Origin: Gemmatimonadota bacterium
GTDB taxonomy: Bacteria > Latescibacterota > UBA2968 > UBA8231
Direction of reading: 5' to 3'
Length of the DNA: 9,086 bases
NCBI GenBank assembly: GCA_018673255.1
Contig: JABHDC010000168.1
Location: 1 to 9,086, forward strand
In this document: positions 1 through 6,875 of the stretch, piece by piece
How positions within the stretch are numbered: position 1 is the first letter of the stretch
Layout: each line of letters starts with the position of its first letter
Translations under genes and position numbers: made by a program
The notes under the pieces: model-generated
Told to the model about the DNA's origin: nothing
The model's input: only the letters and a program-made list of their open reading frames with translations
Databases searched by the model: none

Positions 1-788
1 ACCACGCCCAGTTGCCGCCCCCGTTCGGTCCACAGTCCCATCGACTCGGTGACATCCGTGAAATGGAGGTCTCCTTCGTTGCGGAAGAGAGACCCGGAAT
101 CGCCGGGATACGCGCGGGGACCACAGTAGATGCGGACCACTCCACGGCGGCACTCGGGGTGATCACCGGCGACGATCCGCACATCGTTGGCCACATACAG
201 ATCCAGATCGCCGTCGAGATCGATATCGGCGAAAGCCGTGCTCGTTGACACGCGGGGATCCCCGGTCCCGGATCGCGCGGTCACGTCCTCAAAGCGGCCA
301 TCACCCAGATTCCGGTAGAGACGATTGACCCCCCAGTTGGTGACGTAGAGATCCTCGTGGCCATCGTTGTCGACGTCACCTACGCCAACGCCCATCCCGA
401 AGCTGGGGTCCGCGACACCTGCCTCGGACGCCCCCTCCCGGAAAGTGGCGTCCTGCTGATTCACGAACAGAGCATTGACCGGAGGGTGTGCGGCGACCGC
501 GCCGTGTGTCGCGGCGCTGTTGACGACATAGAGATCCGGGAATCCATCGCCATTGAAGTCAGCGAAGGCTGCCCCCGAGCCATGCGTCTCCGGGTAGTAG
601 TAAGCCCCGGCAGCGCCATTGAAGTGGTGAAACTCGATGCCGGCCGCCGCTGCGGTCTCGACGAATCGAGGCAGCGCACGAACGGGCGCGGCCTCGTCGC
701 CACAACCCGACAAGATGAATGCCGTCGTCGCGGCGACCCGCAGGGCAGGGCGGATCCATTGATGGCTCGGCGGGGACACTACCGGCAC
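1..788 (-). CDS. FG-GAP repeat lipoprotein, CRTAC1/ASPIC-like (3' end outside window)
   Basis: Reading the minus strand gives a lipoprotein that starts at GTG 779 or GTG 788 (in frame) and is still open at base 1, with about 259 residues visible from GTG 779. Residues 9-26 form a lipoprotein signal ending in the lipobox LSGC, with Cys26 as the lipidation site. Three calcium-binding FG-GAP/VCBS motifs follow at about residues 74-87 (DFNGDGFPDLYVVN), 135-148 (DVDNDGHEDLYVTN) and 185-198 (DIDLDGDLDLYVAN). Blade elements such as NRLYRNLGDGRFEDVT and GSLFRNEGDLHFTDVT lie between them. In the family these fold into an extracellular beta-propeller, often followed by an ASPIC/UnbV domain, which would lie off the left edge. 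The role is unknown; such proteins are thought to bind carbohydrate or protein outside the cell. It is transcribed divergently from the sugar-locus genes. The start is uncertain: no clear ribosome binding site precedes either GTG, the in-frame upstream stop is TAG at 839-837, and a better-placed ATG at 823 lies in another frame. Confidence 0.88.
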   Translation of the reverse strand, partial: MPVVSPPSHQWIRPALRVAATTAFILSGCGDEAAPVRALPRFVETAAAAGIEFHHFNGAAGAYYYPETHGSGAAFADFNGDGFPDLYVVNSAATHGAVAAHPPVNALFVNQQDATFREGASEAGVADPSFGMGVGVGDVDNDGHEDLYVTNWGVNRLYRNLGDGRFEDVTARSGTGDPRVSTSTAFADIDLDGDLDLYVANDVRIVAGDHPECRRGVVRIYCGPRAYPGDSGSLFRNEGDLHFTDVTESMGLWTERGRQLGV

Positions 789-881
789 GTCGCCGTTTGC
801 GCGTTTCGATCGGTGCTGTGCATCATATCCCCTAATCTACTGCCAATGAACTGGAGAGCCCACTTGAACAGGAGAGCCCAC
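789..881. promoter_or_regulatory. Divergent control region between the FG-GAP lipoprotein and the binding-protein gene
   Basis: Only about 75-95 bases separate the likely starts of the two divergent genes, so promoters for both should lie here or overlap the 5' ends. The part at about 821-845 is visibly more AT-rich than its surroundings. On the minus strand an 8-base near-repeat (AAACGCGC then AAACGGCG, 806-791) and the palindrome CGATCG (807-812) could be operator-like. I could not find a convincing paired -35/-10 for either direction: TAATCT at 833-838 (plus) and TAGATT at 839-834 (minus) are weak -10 candidates without a good partner. The call rests on the divergent layout more than on motifs. 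Confidence 0.35.
846..881 (+). repeat. Two tandem 18-bp units, each a start codon plus ribosome binding site
   Basis: Unit 1 (846-863) is ATGAACTGGAGAGCCCAC and unit 2 (864-881) is TTGAACAGGAGAGCCCAC. They differ at only two positions, and TTGA of a third partial unit follows at 882-885. Each unit opens with an in-frame start codon (ATG 846, TTG 864; the next is TTG 882) and contains GGAGAG (853-858, 871-876) ending five bases before the next start codon. Because 18 is a multiple of three, the frame is kept and the units encode MNWRAH then LNRRAH when read through. ATG 846 itself has no ribosome binding site upstream. Confidence 0.9.
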
Positions 882-2639
882 TTGACTCAACTCCGTGCGC
901 GAATCGCCGCAGCACTGTGCGCTGCCGTCGTCCTGTCATGTGGCGGGGCGGGCGACGATGCCGGTTCCGAGGCCCAGTACGTCCCCCGCGACCGGACGCT
1001 GGTGATGGACTGCGCAGAGACCAACACCTGCGCGGGCCAGATCCTGGACTACAACTCCTTCAACCCCTACCTGCCCGGGGCGACGTCTCGCACCGGCTAC
1101 AACTGGCTGTATGAGCCACTGTACTTCTACCTGGCCTACCGGGATGAGGACAACATCGTCCCATGGATTGCCACGGGACATGAATACAACGACACCTACA
1201 CCGAAGTGACGATTCACATCCGGCCAGGCGTGGAATGGAGCGATGGCCACCCGTGGACGGCCCATGATCTGGTGTTCACGATCAACATGCTGCGGGACAA
1301 CGCACCGACGTTGACGTTCTCGACGGACATGGAGACATGGGTAGAGGATGCCGTCGCAATCGATGACCTGACGGCGGTGATCAAGCTCAGTGCACCGAAT
1401 CCGCGATTCGTATTCAGCTATTTCACGGCAAACTTCGGCAATGGGATACCCATCGTACCTCGCCACATCTGGGAGGGTGTCGACGCCGAAACATTTGCCA
1501 ACTACGATCCTTCGCGGGGGTGGCCTGTCGTCACAGGCCCCTATCGGATGGTCATATCGGTCCCGGCGCAGCGGATCTATGACCTGCGAGACGACTGGTG
1601 GGCGGCCAAGATCGGCTTCCAGCGGTTGCCCCGCGTCGAGCGTCTGGTGTATCTGCCATTCCAGGACGAAGTCAAACGTGTGCAGAACCTGATCGGGAAT
1701 CACATCGACACAAGCCTCGATCTGCGCCCCCCGAATATCATGACCGCAGTCGAGCGGAATGAGAATGTGACGACGTGGAGTGGACGCCAAACGCCCTATG
1801 GGCGCCGTGACTGGTGGCCTATTTCGCTCGGATTCAACAACACGGAAGCACCCTTCAACGATCCCGAGATTCGCTGGGCGATCAATCACGCGATCGATCG
1901 GCAGGCCCTTGTGGACGTCGCCTGGCAGGGAGCCGGTGAGACGACGCTTCTTCCCTTCCCTCGATTCCCACCACTACTCAAGTATCTGTCGCAGATGGAG
2001 GATCTGCTCGAGAAGTACCCTGTCGGCCTGCATGATCCGTCGCGTACGGGCCGGATCATGCAGAGCAAAGGCTGGGCAAAAGACGCCGAGGGCTTCTGGT
2101 CAAAGGATGGTGAGCGCTTCAAGATCCTGATCGACGTGTTCGACTTCCATCAGGATCTGGCTCCGATTCTCACGGCGCAACTCAACCGCGCCGGTTTCGA
2201 TGCGAACTTCCGCAAGACGCCCGATGGTCTCACCCGCATGATGCAGGGGACCGCCAGGTCCTTCATCATGGGGCATGGTGGCTCGGTACGGGATCCCTAC
2301 TTCACGATGCGTCTCTATCACAGCCGGTTCGTGGAGCCGACCGGGACACCAACACCGATGTTCTGGCGATGGAGCAACGCGGCCTTCGATGCTGTCGTCG
2401 ACGAGATGGGCCGCACCCCGCCAGAGGATCCGAGACTTGCTGGGTTGTCACACGAGGCAATGGATATCTGGCTCTCTGAGTTGCCGTCGATTCCCCTGCT
2501 GCAGTGGTACCACCGGATCGCCCTCAACCAGACCTACTGGACAAACTGGCCGTCCGCACAGGACCCGTATGCGAATCCGTCGTACTGGTCGCGTACCTGG
2601 CTGCTGGTCCTGCTCGGACTCGAGCCCCGGAATGCCTGA
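882..2639 (+). CDS. Lipoprotein solute-binding protein, SBP_bac_5 family (peptide/oligosaccharide type)
   Basis: This is an extracytoplasmic binding protein of the family that feeds Opp/Dpp-type ABC importers; some members bind oligosaccharides rather than peptides. TTG 882 was chosen because GGAGAG ends five bases before it and it gives a compact lipoprotein signal, with arginines at residues 5 and 7 and the lipobox VLSC (Cys20). TTG 864 and ATG 846 are in-frame alternatives adding 6 or 12 residues. An open frame back to 357 exists but overlaps the divergent gene and is not believable. From this start the protein is 585 residues. Family landmarks are FNPYLPG near the N-terminus, the SBP_bac_5 signature at about 114-131 (RPGVEWSDGHPWTAHDLVF), PIVPRHIW at 190-197, TGPYRM near 220, and a Trp/Tyr-rich C-terminus (TYWTNWPSAQDPY) that fits sugar stacking. 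Cys44 and Cys50 could form a disulfide. No permease or ATPase gene is adjacent; the next gene is a membrane protein of another type. Sugar binding is inferred from context. Confidence 0.9.
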   Translation: MTQLRARIAAALCAAVVLSCGGAGDDAGSEAQYVPRDRTLVMDCAETNTCAGQILDYNSFNPYLPGATSRTGYNWLYEPLYFYLAYRDEDNIVPWIATGHEYNDTYTEVTIHIRPGVEWSDGHPWTAHDLVFTINMLRDNAPTLTFSTDMETWVEDAVAIDDLTAVIKLSAPNPRFVFSYFTANFGNGIPIVPRHIWEGVDAETFANYDPSRGWPVVTGPYRMVISVPAQRIYDLRDDWWAAKIGFQRLPRVERLVYLPFQDEVKRVQNLIGNHIDTSLDLRPPNIMTAVERNENVTTWSGRQTPYGRRDWWPISLGFNNTEAPFNDPEIRWAINHAIDRQALVDVAWQGAGETTLLPFPRFPPLLKYLSQMEDLLEKYPVGLHDPSRTGRIMQSKGWAKDAEGFWSKDGERFKILIDVFDFHQDLAPILTAQLNRAGFDANFRKTPDGLTRMMQGTARSFIMGHGGSVRDPYFTMRLYHSRFVEPTGTPTPMFWRWSNAAFDAVVDEMGRTPPEDPRLAGLSHEAMDIWLSELPSIPLLQWYHRIALNQTYWTNWPSAQDPYANPSYWSRTWLLVLLGLEPRNA

Positions 2640-2667
2640 GGTCCCCAGTGCCGGCGTGGTGTTGATG

Positions 2668-2681
2668 CACCAGGTCTGGTG
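2668..2681. other. Short dyad CACCAG-GT-CTGGTG in the gap before the membrane-protein gene
   Basis: Six-base arms are separated by two bases, 25 bases before the next start codon. If folded as RNA, a five-pair stem with a four-base loop is possible (CACCA/TGGTG). There is no T-run after it, so it does not look like an intrinsic terminator. It could be a small operator or chance. Confidence 0.25.
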
Positions 2682-2705
2682 TGACAGCCCTGGTGGGGGC
2701 CCTCG

Positions 2706-4679
2706 ATGAAGAGTGCGTCGGCCGCCAGGTCTCCATTCACCCTGCGCGCCTTCATCGTCGGCTCTCTGCTGGCGATCTTCCTGGCCTTCGCCTGCCCCTA
2801 CACCGTCTTCCTCCACCACACGGCGGGCATGGCGGCCGACTTCATCACCGCCGGCGCGATCTTCCTGTTCTTCTTACTGACCTTCATCGTCAACAGCCTG
2901 CTGCGTCTGGTGCGCGCAGGATTGGCCCTGCAGCCCGGCGAGTTGATCCTCGTCTACACGATGATGATCGTCGCCTCCGCGATTCCGACCTGGGGTCTGA
3001 TCGCCAATCTGCTCCCGGTCCTTCCCGGCGCCTACTACTATGCCACACCGGAGAACAACTGGGCCGGCATCATCCACCCCTTTATCCCGCGCTGGGCATC
3101 GCCCCAGAGTCCGGTGGCGATCAAGTATTTCTTCGAGGGTCTCCCCTTGGGCGAGACGATCCCCTGGGAAGCCTGGGTCAAGCCACTGAGCATGTGGCTG
3201 ATCCTGATCGTCGCCATTTACGCGGCGATGATGAGCTGTATGGTCATCATCCGTCGGCAGTGGATCGAGCATGAGCGGCTCGTCTTCCCCCTCACCCAGC
3301 TGCCCCTGGAGATGATCGGTCGCGGAGACTCCGATGGACCTTCGGTCGTGTCACGGCTCTTCCGTTCGCCGCTGCTGTGGATCGGCTTCGCCCTTCCCTT
3401 CATCGTCTTCAGCACCCACGGGCTGAGCCGCTATTACAACTTCGTCACCCCCATTGATGTGGAGCACGTCTTCTACCTGTTCCGCACGACACCGATCCGG
3501 ATTTTCCTCAGCTTTCCCGTCCTCGGTTTCGTCTACTTCGTCAATCTCGAGATCGCCTTCAGCCTCTGGTTCTTCCATCTCGTCGCCCGCTCCCAGTCTC
3601 TCATCTTCAACATCGTCGGTTTCGAGCTGCCCGGACATGGCGAGACCTTCACCGGCGCCTTCGGTGGCACGTCGCCGGCCGTCAGTCATCAGGCGATGGG
3701 GGCCATGGCCGTCCTCGTCCTTTTCGGCCTGTGGACATCGCGACGGCATCTGCGTGACGTGTTCCGGCGCGCCGTGTACGGGGATCCGGACGTCGACGAC
3801 TCGAGAGAGGCCATGTCCTACCGCAGCGCGCTGAGCATGCTGCTGGTCAGCACCCTCGTAATCGGGGTGTGGCTGTTCGCCAGTGGCATGCCAATCTGGG
3901 CGATCCCCTTCTTCCTGACCGCCGCCTTCTTCACCTTCTTCGGCCTGGCGCGGATCATCGCCGAAGCCGGTGTGGGCTTCTGCCGCGCCCAGATGGTGGC
4001 ACCCATCTTCTCCGTCTACAGCCTCGGCAGCGAGTCCCTCGGTCACTCGGGACTGGTAAGCATGGGACTGACCTACACCTGGTCCGTCGACATCCGCACG
4101 AGTGTGATGGCCTCGACGATCAACGGCCTCAAACTGGCCGATGCACTCGGTATCGAGCGGCCACGGCGCCTTCTGCTGGGCGCCGCGATCGCTGCGGGTC
4201 TGAGCCTGGTTACGGCCGCCCTGACCACCCTCTGGCTCGCTTACACCTACGGTGGGATCAACCTTCAAGGCTGGTTCTTCGGTGGCATGCCGCAGACGGT
4301 GTTCGGCTTCGTCGCCGACAAGATCAACACACCCCTGACGGAACAGGTCATTGTCCCGCGCTGGTTGTTCACCGGCGTCGGCACCATCGTCATGGCGGGA
4401 CTGATGTCGTTACGCCAGCAGATCGTCAGCTGGCCCCTGCACTACATCGGCTTTCCCATCGGCGACACGTGGGTGATGAGCTGGGTATGGTTCAGCATCT
4501 TCCTGGGGTGGTTGCTGAAGCTGGTGATACTCCGGTACTGGGGTGTGCCGGGATACCGAGCATTTCGGCCTTTCTTTCTCGGCCTCGTGCTGGGTCAGAT
4601 CAGTTGTGCTGGTACGTGGATGATCATCGATGTCTGTACGGGCATGGTGGGCAACTACATCCATATTGGCGTCCCCTGA
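2706..4679 (+). CDS. Polytopic membrane protein, DUF6785/DUF6784 family (putative transporter, distantly OPT-like)
   Basis: The product is 657 residues and strongly hydrophobic, with about 12-14 membrane segments. Examples are residues about 14-37, 45-66, 78-103 and 158-177, then further helices along the chain to about residue 650. The N-terminal half carries FTLRAFIVGSLLAIF and, at about 190-203, ERLVFPLTQLPLEM. A conserved-looking RIIAEAGVGF lies at about 416-425 after a hydrophobic hairpin. The last ~90 residues from about 569 (SWPLHYIGFPIGDTW, then FFLGWLLKL and RPFFLGLVLGQ) match my memory of the DUF6784 C-terminal domain, and the rest matches DUF6785. The family has no established function that I know; its topology and general resemblance to oligopeptide transporters suggest a carrier. 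The gene sits 66 bases after the binding-protein gene and 91 bases before the GH50-like gene on the same strand, suggesting a shared operon and a role in uptake of the hydrolysis products (inference). The ribosome binding site is poor (GGTGGGGG at 2692-2699). Confidence 0.82.
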   Translation: MKSASAARSPFTLRAFIVGSLLAIFLAFACPYTVFLHHTAGMAADFITAGAIFLFFLLTFIVNSLLRLVRAGLALQPGELILVYTMMIVASAIPTWGLIANLLPVLPGAYYYATPENNWAGIIHPFIPRWASPQSPVAIKYFFEGLPLGETIPWEAWVKPLSMWLILIVAIYAAMMSCMVIIRRQWIEHERLVFPLTQLPLEMIGRGDSDGPSVVSRLFRSPLLWIGFALPFIVFSTHGLSRYYNFVTPIDVEHVFYLFRTTPIRIFLSFPVLGFVYFVNLEIAFSLWFFHLVARSQSLIFNIVGFELPGHGETFTGAFGGTSPAVSHQAMGAMAVLVLFGLWTSRRHLRDVFRRAVYGDPDVDDSREAMSYRSALSMLLVSTLVIGVWLFASGMPIWAIPFFLTAAFFTFFGLARIIAEAGVGFCRAQMVAPIFSVYSLGSESLGHSGLVSMGLTYTWSVDIRTSVMASTINGLKLADALGIERPRRLLLGAAIAAGLSLVTAALTTLWLAYTYGGINLQGWFFGGMPQTVFGFVADKINTPLTEQVIVPRWLFTGVGTIVMAGLMSLRQQIVSWPLHYIGFPIGDTWVMSWVWFSIFLGWLLKLVILRYWGVPGYRAFRPFFLGLVLGQISCAGTWMIIDVCTGMVGNYIHIGVP

Positions 4680-4702
4680 ACCGACGCCTGTATGTGATCC
4701 GC

Positions 4703-4733
4703 TTGACACCCACCCGCGTTGGTCGGCCACATT
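4703..4733 (+). promoter_or_regulatory. Possible internal promoter with perfect TTGACA -35
   Basis: TTGACA at 4703-4708 matches the sigma-70 type -35 consensus exactly and lies in the 91-base gap before the GH50-like gene. The -10 is weak: CACATT at 4728-4733 is 19 bases downstream, and GCCACA at 17 bases is worse. If active it would let the two hydrolase genes be transcribed apart from the transport genes. One perfect hexamer in GC-rich DNA can occur by chance. Confidence 0.3.
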
Positions 4734-4760
4734 GGATGTGTCCAGTCCGTCTCGTCATCG

Positions 4761-4764
4761 GGAG
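4761..4764 (+). promoter_or_regulatory. Ribosome binding site that decides the GTG start of the GH50-like gene
   Basis: GGAG is followed by six bases (TCACCC) and then GTG 4771, which opens directly into a typical Sec signal peptide. The frame is open further upstream to 4630, inside the preceding gene, but those starts lack such a site and would bury the signal peptide. Confidence 0.7.
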
Positions 4765-4770
4765 TCACCC

Positions 4771-6855
4771 GTGTCCATCCGCCGAATCACCCTCGGTCTT
4801 CTTCTGATCTGTAACAGCAGCGCCGCCACCGTCGATCCGCTCACTCTCATCGATGTGGATGGCAACCTGGCCGATGTGCCGTTGGAGTTCAGGGATACGA
4901 ATCCGGCATCGATCCCCGCCCGACCGGGTGGGGCGCTGGTCGTGTCGTCCGGTCACAGCATTCAGTGGCCTGGCTTCACCATCTTCGCGCCGGACGGGCA
5001 CTGGGATCTTTCCGAGTGGCAGAGGATCTCCACCACCATCACCAATGTCGGGGATGCGCGACTCGAGGTCGGTCTGCGGATCGATGGTCCCGGGGCGGAC
5101 GAGCAGGAAAATCGGCGGGTCCAGGTCGTGGGTGACATAGCGCCCGGCGATTCGCTCGAACTGACGGCAAACCTGCTGCGAACGCCGTGGACACTCGAGG
5201 AGAGTTTCGAGATCGTGGGGATGCGCGCTGCGCCGGGTCAGGCGACGATCGATGCAGCCCACGTGGAGAAGATTATCATCTTCATCGCGCGCCCGGACCG
5301 GGATCACCGATTCCTCGTTGGTGATCTGACCCTTCACGGCCGGGCCGAGCCGCTCGACGTGACCCACTTCTTCCCATTCATCGATCGCTACGGTCAGTTC
5401 GTGCATGTCGACTGGCCGGGGAAGATCCATGCAGACGAGGACTTTGCCCGGAATCTCGAGTTGGAAGCCACCGAACTGTCGGCCCAACCATCCACGGCGG
5501 ATCGCAGTCGCTTTGGCGGCTGGTCGGCAGGCCCGCGATTCGAAGCGACCGGTTACTTCCGGCCCCTGAAGCACGAGGGGCATTGGTGGCTGGTCGATCC
5601 GGAAGGATATCTGTTCTGGTCGCACGGCATCGACTGTGTGAACACCAACTACGGTACGGGTCTCCCCGACCGTGAGACCTACTACGCCGACCTGCCGGCA
5701 TCGGATGATCCACTCGGACAGTTCTATGGCCAGAGCACGTGGGGCGGAGCGAACAGCTATTACAGTGGTCGCACGCCCTTCCGCACATACAACCATCGCC
5801 AGGCGAATCTGTGGCGAAAATACGGCGCGGACTGGCCTGACGACTTCGCCGATCTGGCGCATCAGCGTCTGCGCAGTTGGGGCTTCAACACGATCGCCAA
5901 CTGGTCGGATCCGGCTGTCTACCTGCAACGTCGAACACCCTATGCTGCGGCCGTGTGGATCGGGGCACCACAGCTGGAGGGGTCTCAGGGTTACTGGCGC
6001 AAATTCCACGATGTCTACGATCCCGGTTTTCGCCAGACCGTGCGCGAAGCCCTCGCCACCAGGCAGACGGAGGCGACCGATCCCTGGTGCATCGGGTTTT
6101 TCGTCGACAATGAGTTGGCCTGGGGCGACGAGACGAACCTGGGCACCGCCACACTGCTCAGCCCCCCCCAGCAGGCGGCCAAGCAGGTCTTCATCGGCCA
6201 GTTGCGCGCTCAGTATGGAACGATCGACGCACTGAACGCCGCCTGGTCGACGCGCCACGCGTCCTGGCAAGCGCTGACCGACCACCGGGAGGCCCCGCCC
6301 GAGACGGCGGGGTCACGGGCTGATCTGATCGCCTTCACCGACTCCACCGCCCGCACGTATTTCCGCACGATCAAGCAGGAGCTGGCCGCGCTGGCACCGG
6401 AGCAGCTTTACCTCGGCGTCCGTTTCGCCTGGCAGAATGATGTCGTCGTGCGCGCCGCCATCGACTACTGTGATGTCGTCAGCTTCAACAGATACCAGTA
6501 CAGCATCGCCGACGTGGCCCTGCCCGACGATGCCGATCATCCGATCATCATCGGCGAGTTCCACTTTGGCGCCACCGATCGCGGGATGTTCCATCCCGGC
6601 CTTCGGGCTGCCCGCGATCAAGCCCATCGAGGCGAGCTCTATGCCGACTATGTTCGTGGTGCCCTGACCAACCCTCTCATCGTCGGCACCCACTGGTTTC
6701 AATATGGTGACCAGTCGACGACGGGACGGGGTGATGGGGAGAATTACAACATCGGATTCCTCAGTATTGCCGATGTCCCCTACCCGAAGATGGTGGAGGC
6801 CGCAAGGGACGTCGGGGCCCAGATGTATAGCCTGAGATCGGGAACCCATCCCTGA
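4771..6855 (+). CDS. Secreted glycoside hydrolase resembling GH50 beta-agarase
   Basis: The predicted product is 694 residues. Residues 1-19 form a Sec signal (Arg4-Arg5, a Leu/Ile core, then SSAA) with no lipobox, so the enzyme should be secreted or periplasmic. Residues about 22-200 form a beta-rich, CBM-like N-terminal domain as in GH50 exo-beta-agarases. The (beta/alpha)8 catalytic part begins with YGQFVHVDWPGKIH (to about 220), then FGGWSAGPRFEATGYFR and WWLVDPEGYLFWSHGID (272-288). The probable acid/base is Glu448 in FFVDNELAWG and the probable nucleophile is Glu596 in IIIGEFHFGATDRGMFH. The 148-residue spacing fits GH50, where Aga50D uses Glu534 and Glu695. The family cleaves beta-1,4 links of agarose to give neoagaro-oligosaccharides, often neoagarobiose. 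The true substrate could be another beta-galactan, because uncharacterised GH50-like proteins are common in environmental bacteria. The gene is followed after 20 bases by the GH2 gene, which supports a shared pathway. A run of eight C at 6162-6169 lies within the gene without disturbing the frame. Confidence 0.85.
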   Translation: MSIRRITLGLLLICNSSAATVDPLTLIDVDGNLADVPLEFRDTNPASIPARPGGALVVSSGHSIQWPGFTIFAPDGHWDLSEWQRISTTITNVGDARLEVGLRIDGPGADEQENRRVQVVGDIAPGDSLELTANLLRTPWTLEESFEIVGMRAAPGQATIDAAHVEKIIIFIARPDRDHRFLVGDLTLHGRAEPLDVTHFFPFIDRYGQFVHVDWPGKIHADEDFARNLELEATELSAQPSTADRSRFGGWSAGPRFEATGYFRPLKHEGHWWLVDPEGYLFWSHGIDCVNTNYGTGLPDRETYYADLPASDDPLGQFYGQSTWGGANSYYSGRTPFRTYNHRQANLWRKYGADWPDDFADLAHQRLRSWGFNTIANWSDPAVYLQRRTPYAAAVWIGAPQLEGSQGYWRKFHDVYDPGFRQTVREALATRQTEATDPWCIGFFVDNELAWGDETNLGTATLLSPPQQAAKQVFIGQLRAQYGTIDALNAAWSTRHASWQALTDHREAPPETAGSRADLIAFTDSTARTYFRTIKQELAALAPEQLYLGVRFAWQNDVVVRAAIDYCDVVSFNRYQYSIADVALPDDADHPIIIGEFHFGATDRGMFHPGLRAARDQAHRGELYADYVRGALTNPLIVGTHWFQYGDQSTTGRGDGENYNIGFLSIADVPYPKMVEAARDVGAQMYSLRSGTHP

Positions 6856-6860
6856 TCGAC

Positions 6861-6866
6861 GAGGAG
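6861..6866 (+). promoter_or_regulatory. Strong ribosome binding site for the GH2 gene
   Basis: GAGGAG lies nine bases before ATG 6876 in the 20-base gap after the GH50-like stop codon. The tight gap indicates that the two hydrolase genes share a transcript. Confidence 0.7.
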
Positions 6867-6875
6867 CAACAGCGC

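Noticed and set aside
357..881. Upstream extension of the binding-protein reading frame back to ATG 357
   Set aside because: It lies antisense to the well-supported FG-GAP lipoprotein, lacks a ribosome binding site, and would bury the clear lipoprotein signal. It is open by chance in GC-rich DNA.
936..1889. 317-codon minus-strand frame opposite the binding-protein gene
   Set aside because: It is a shadow frame with no family resemblance; the plus-strand product is a clear SBP_bac_5 protein.
2640..2705. Terminator between the binding-protein and membrane-protein genes
   Set aside because: The only dyad (2668-2681) has a tiny loop and no following T-run.
3351..4268. 305-codon minus-strand frame opposite the membrane-protein gene
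   Set aside because: It is a very acidic, Glu/Gly/Asp-rich translation, the mirror of hydrophobic codons on the other strand. There is no domain and no start signal.
6162..6169. Run of eight C as a programmed frameshift site or sequencing error
   Set aside because: The GH50-like frame continues smoothly across it with family motifs on both sides, so there is no sign of a shift.
4765..6285. 506-codon open frame on the minus strand opposite the GH50-like gene
   Set aside because: The translation shows no recognisable domain and is rich in Arg, Gly and Val as expected of antisense shadow in GC-rich coding DNA. The opposite frame has full catalytic motifs.
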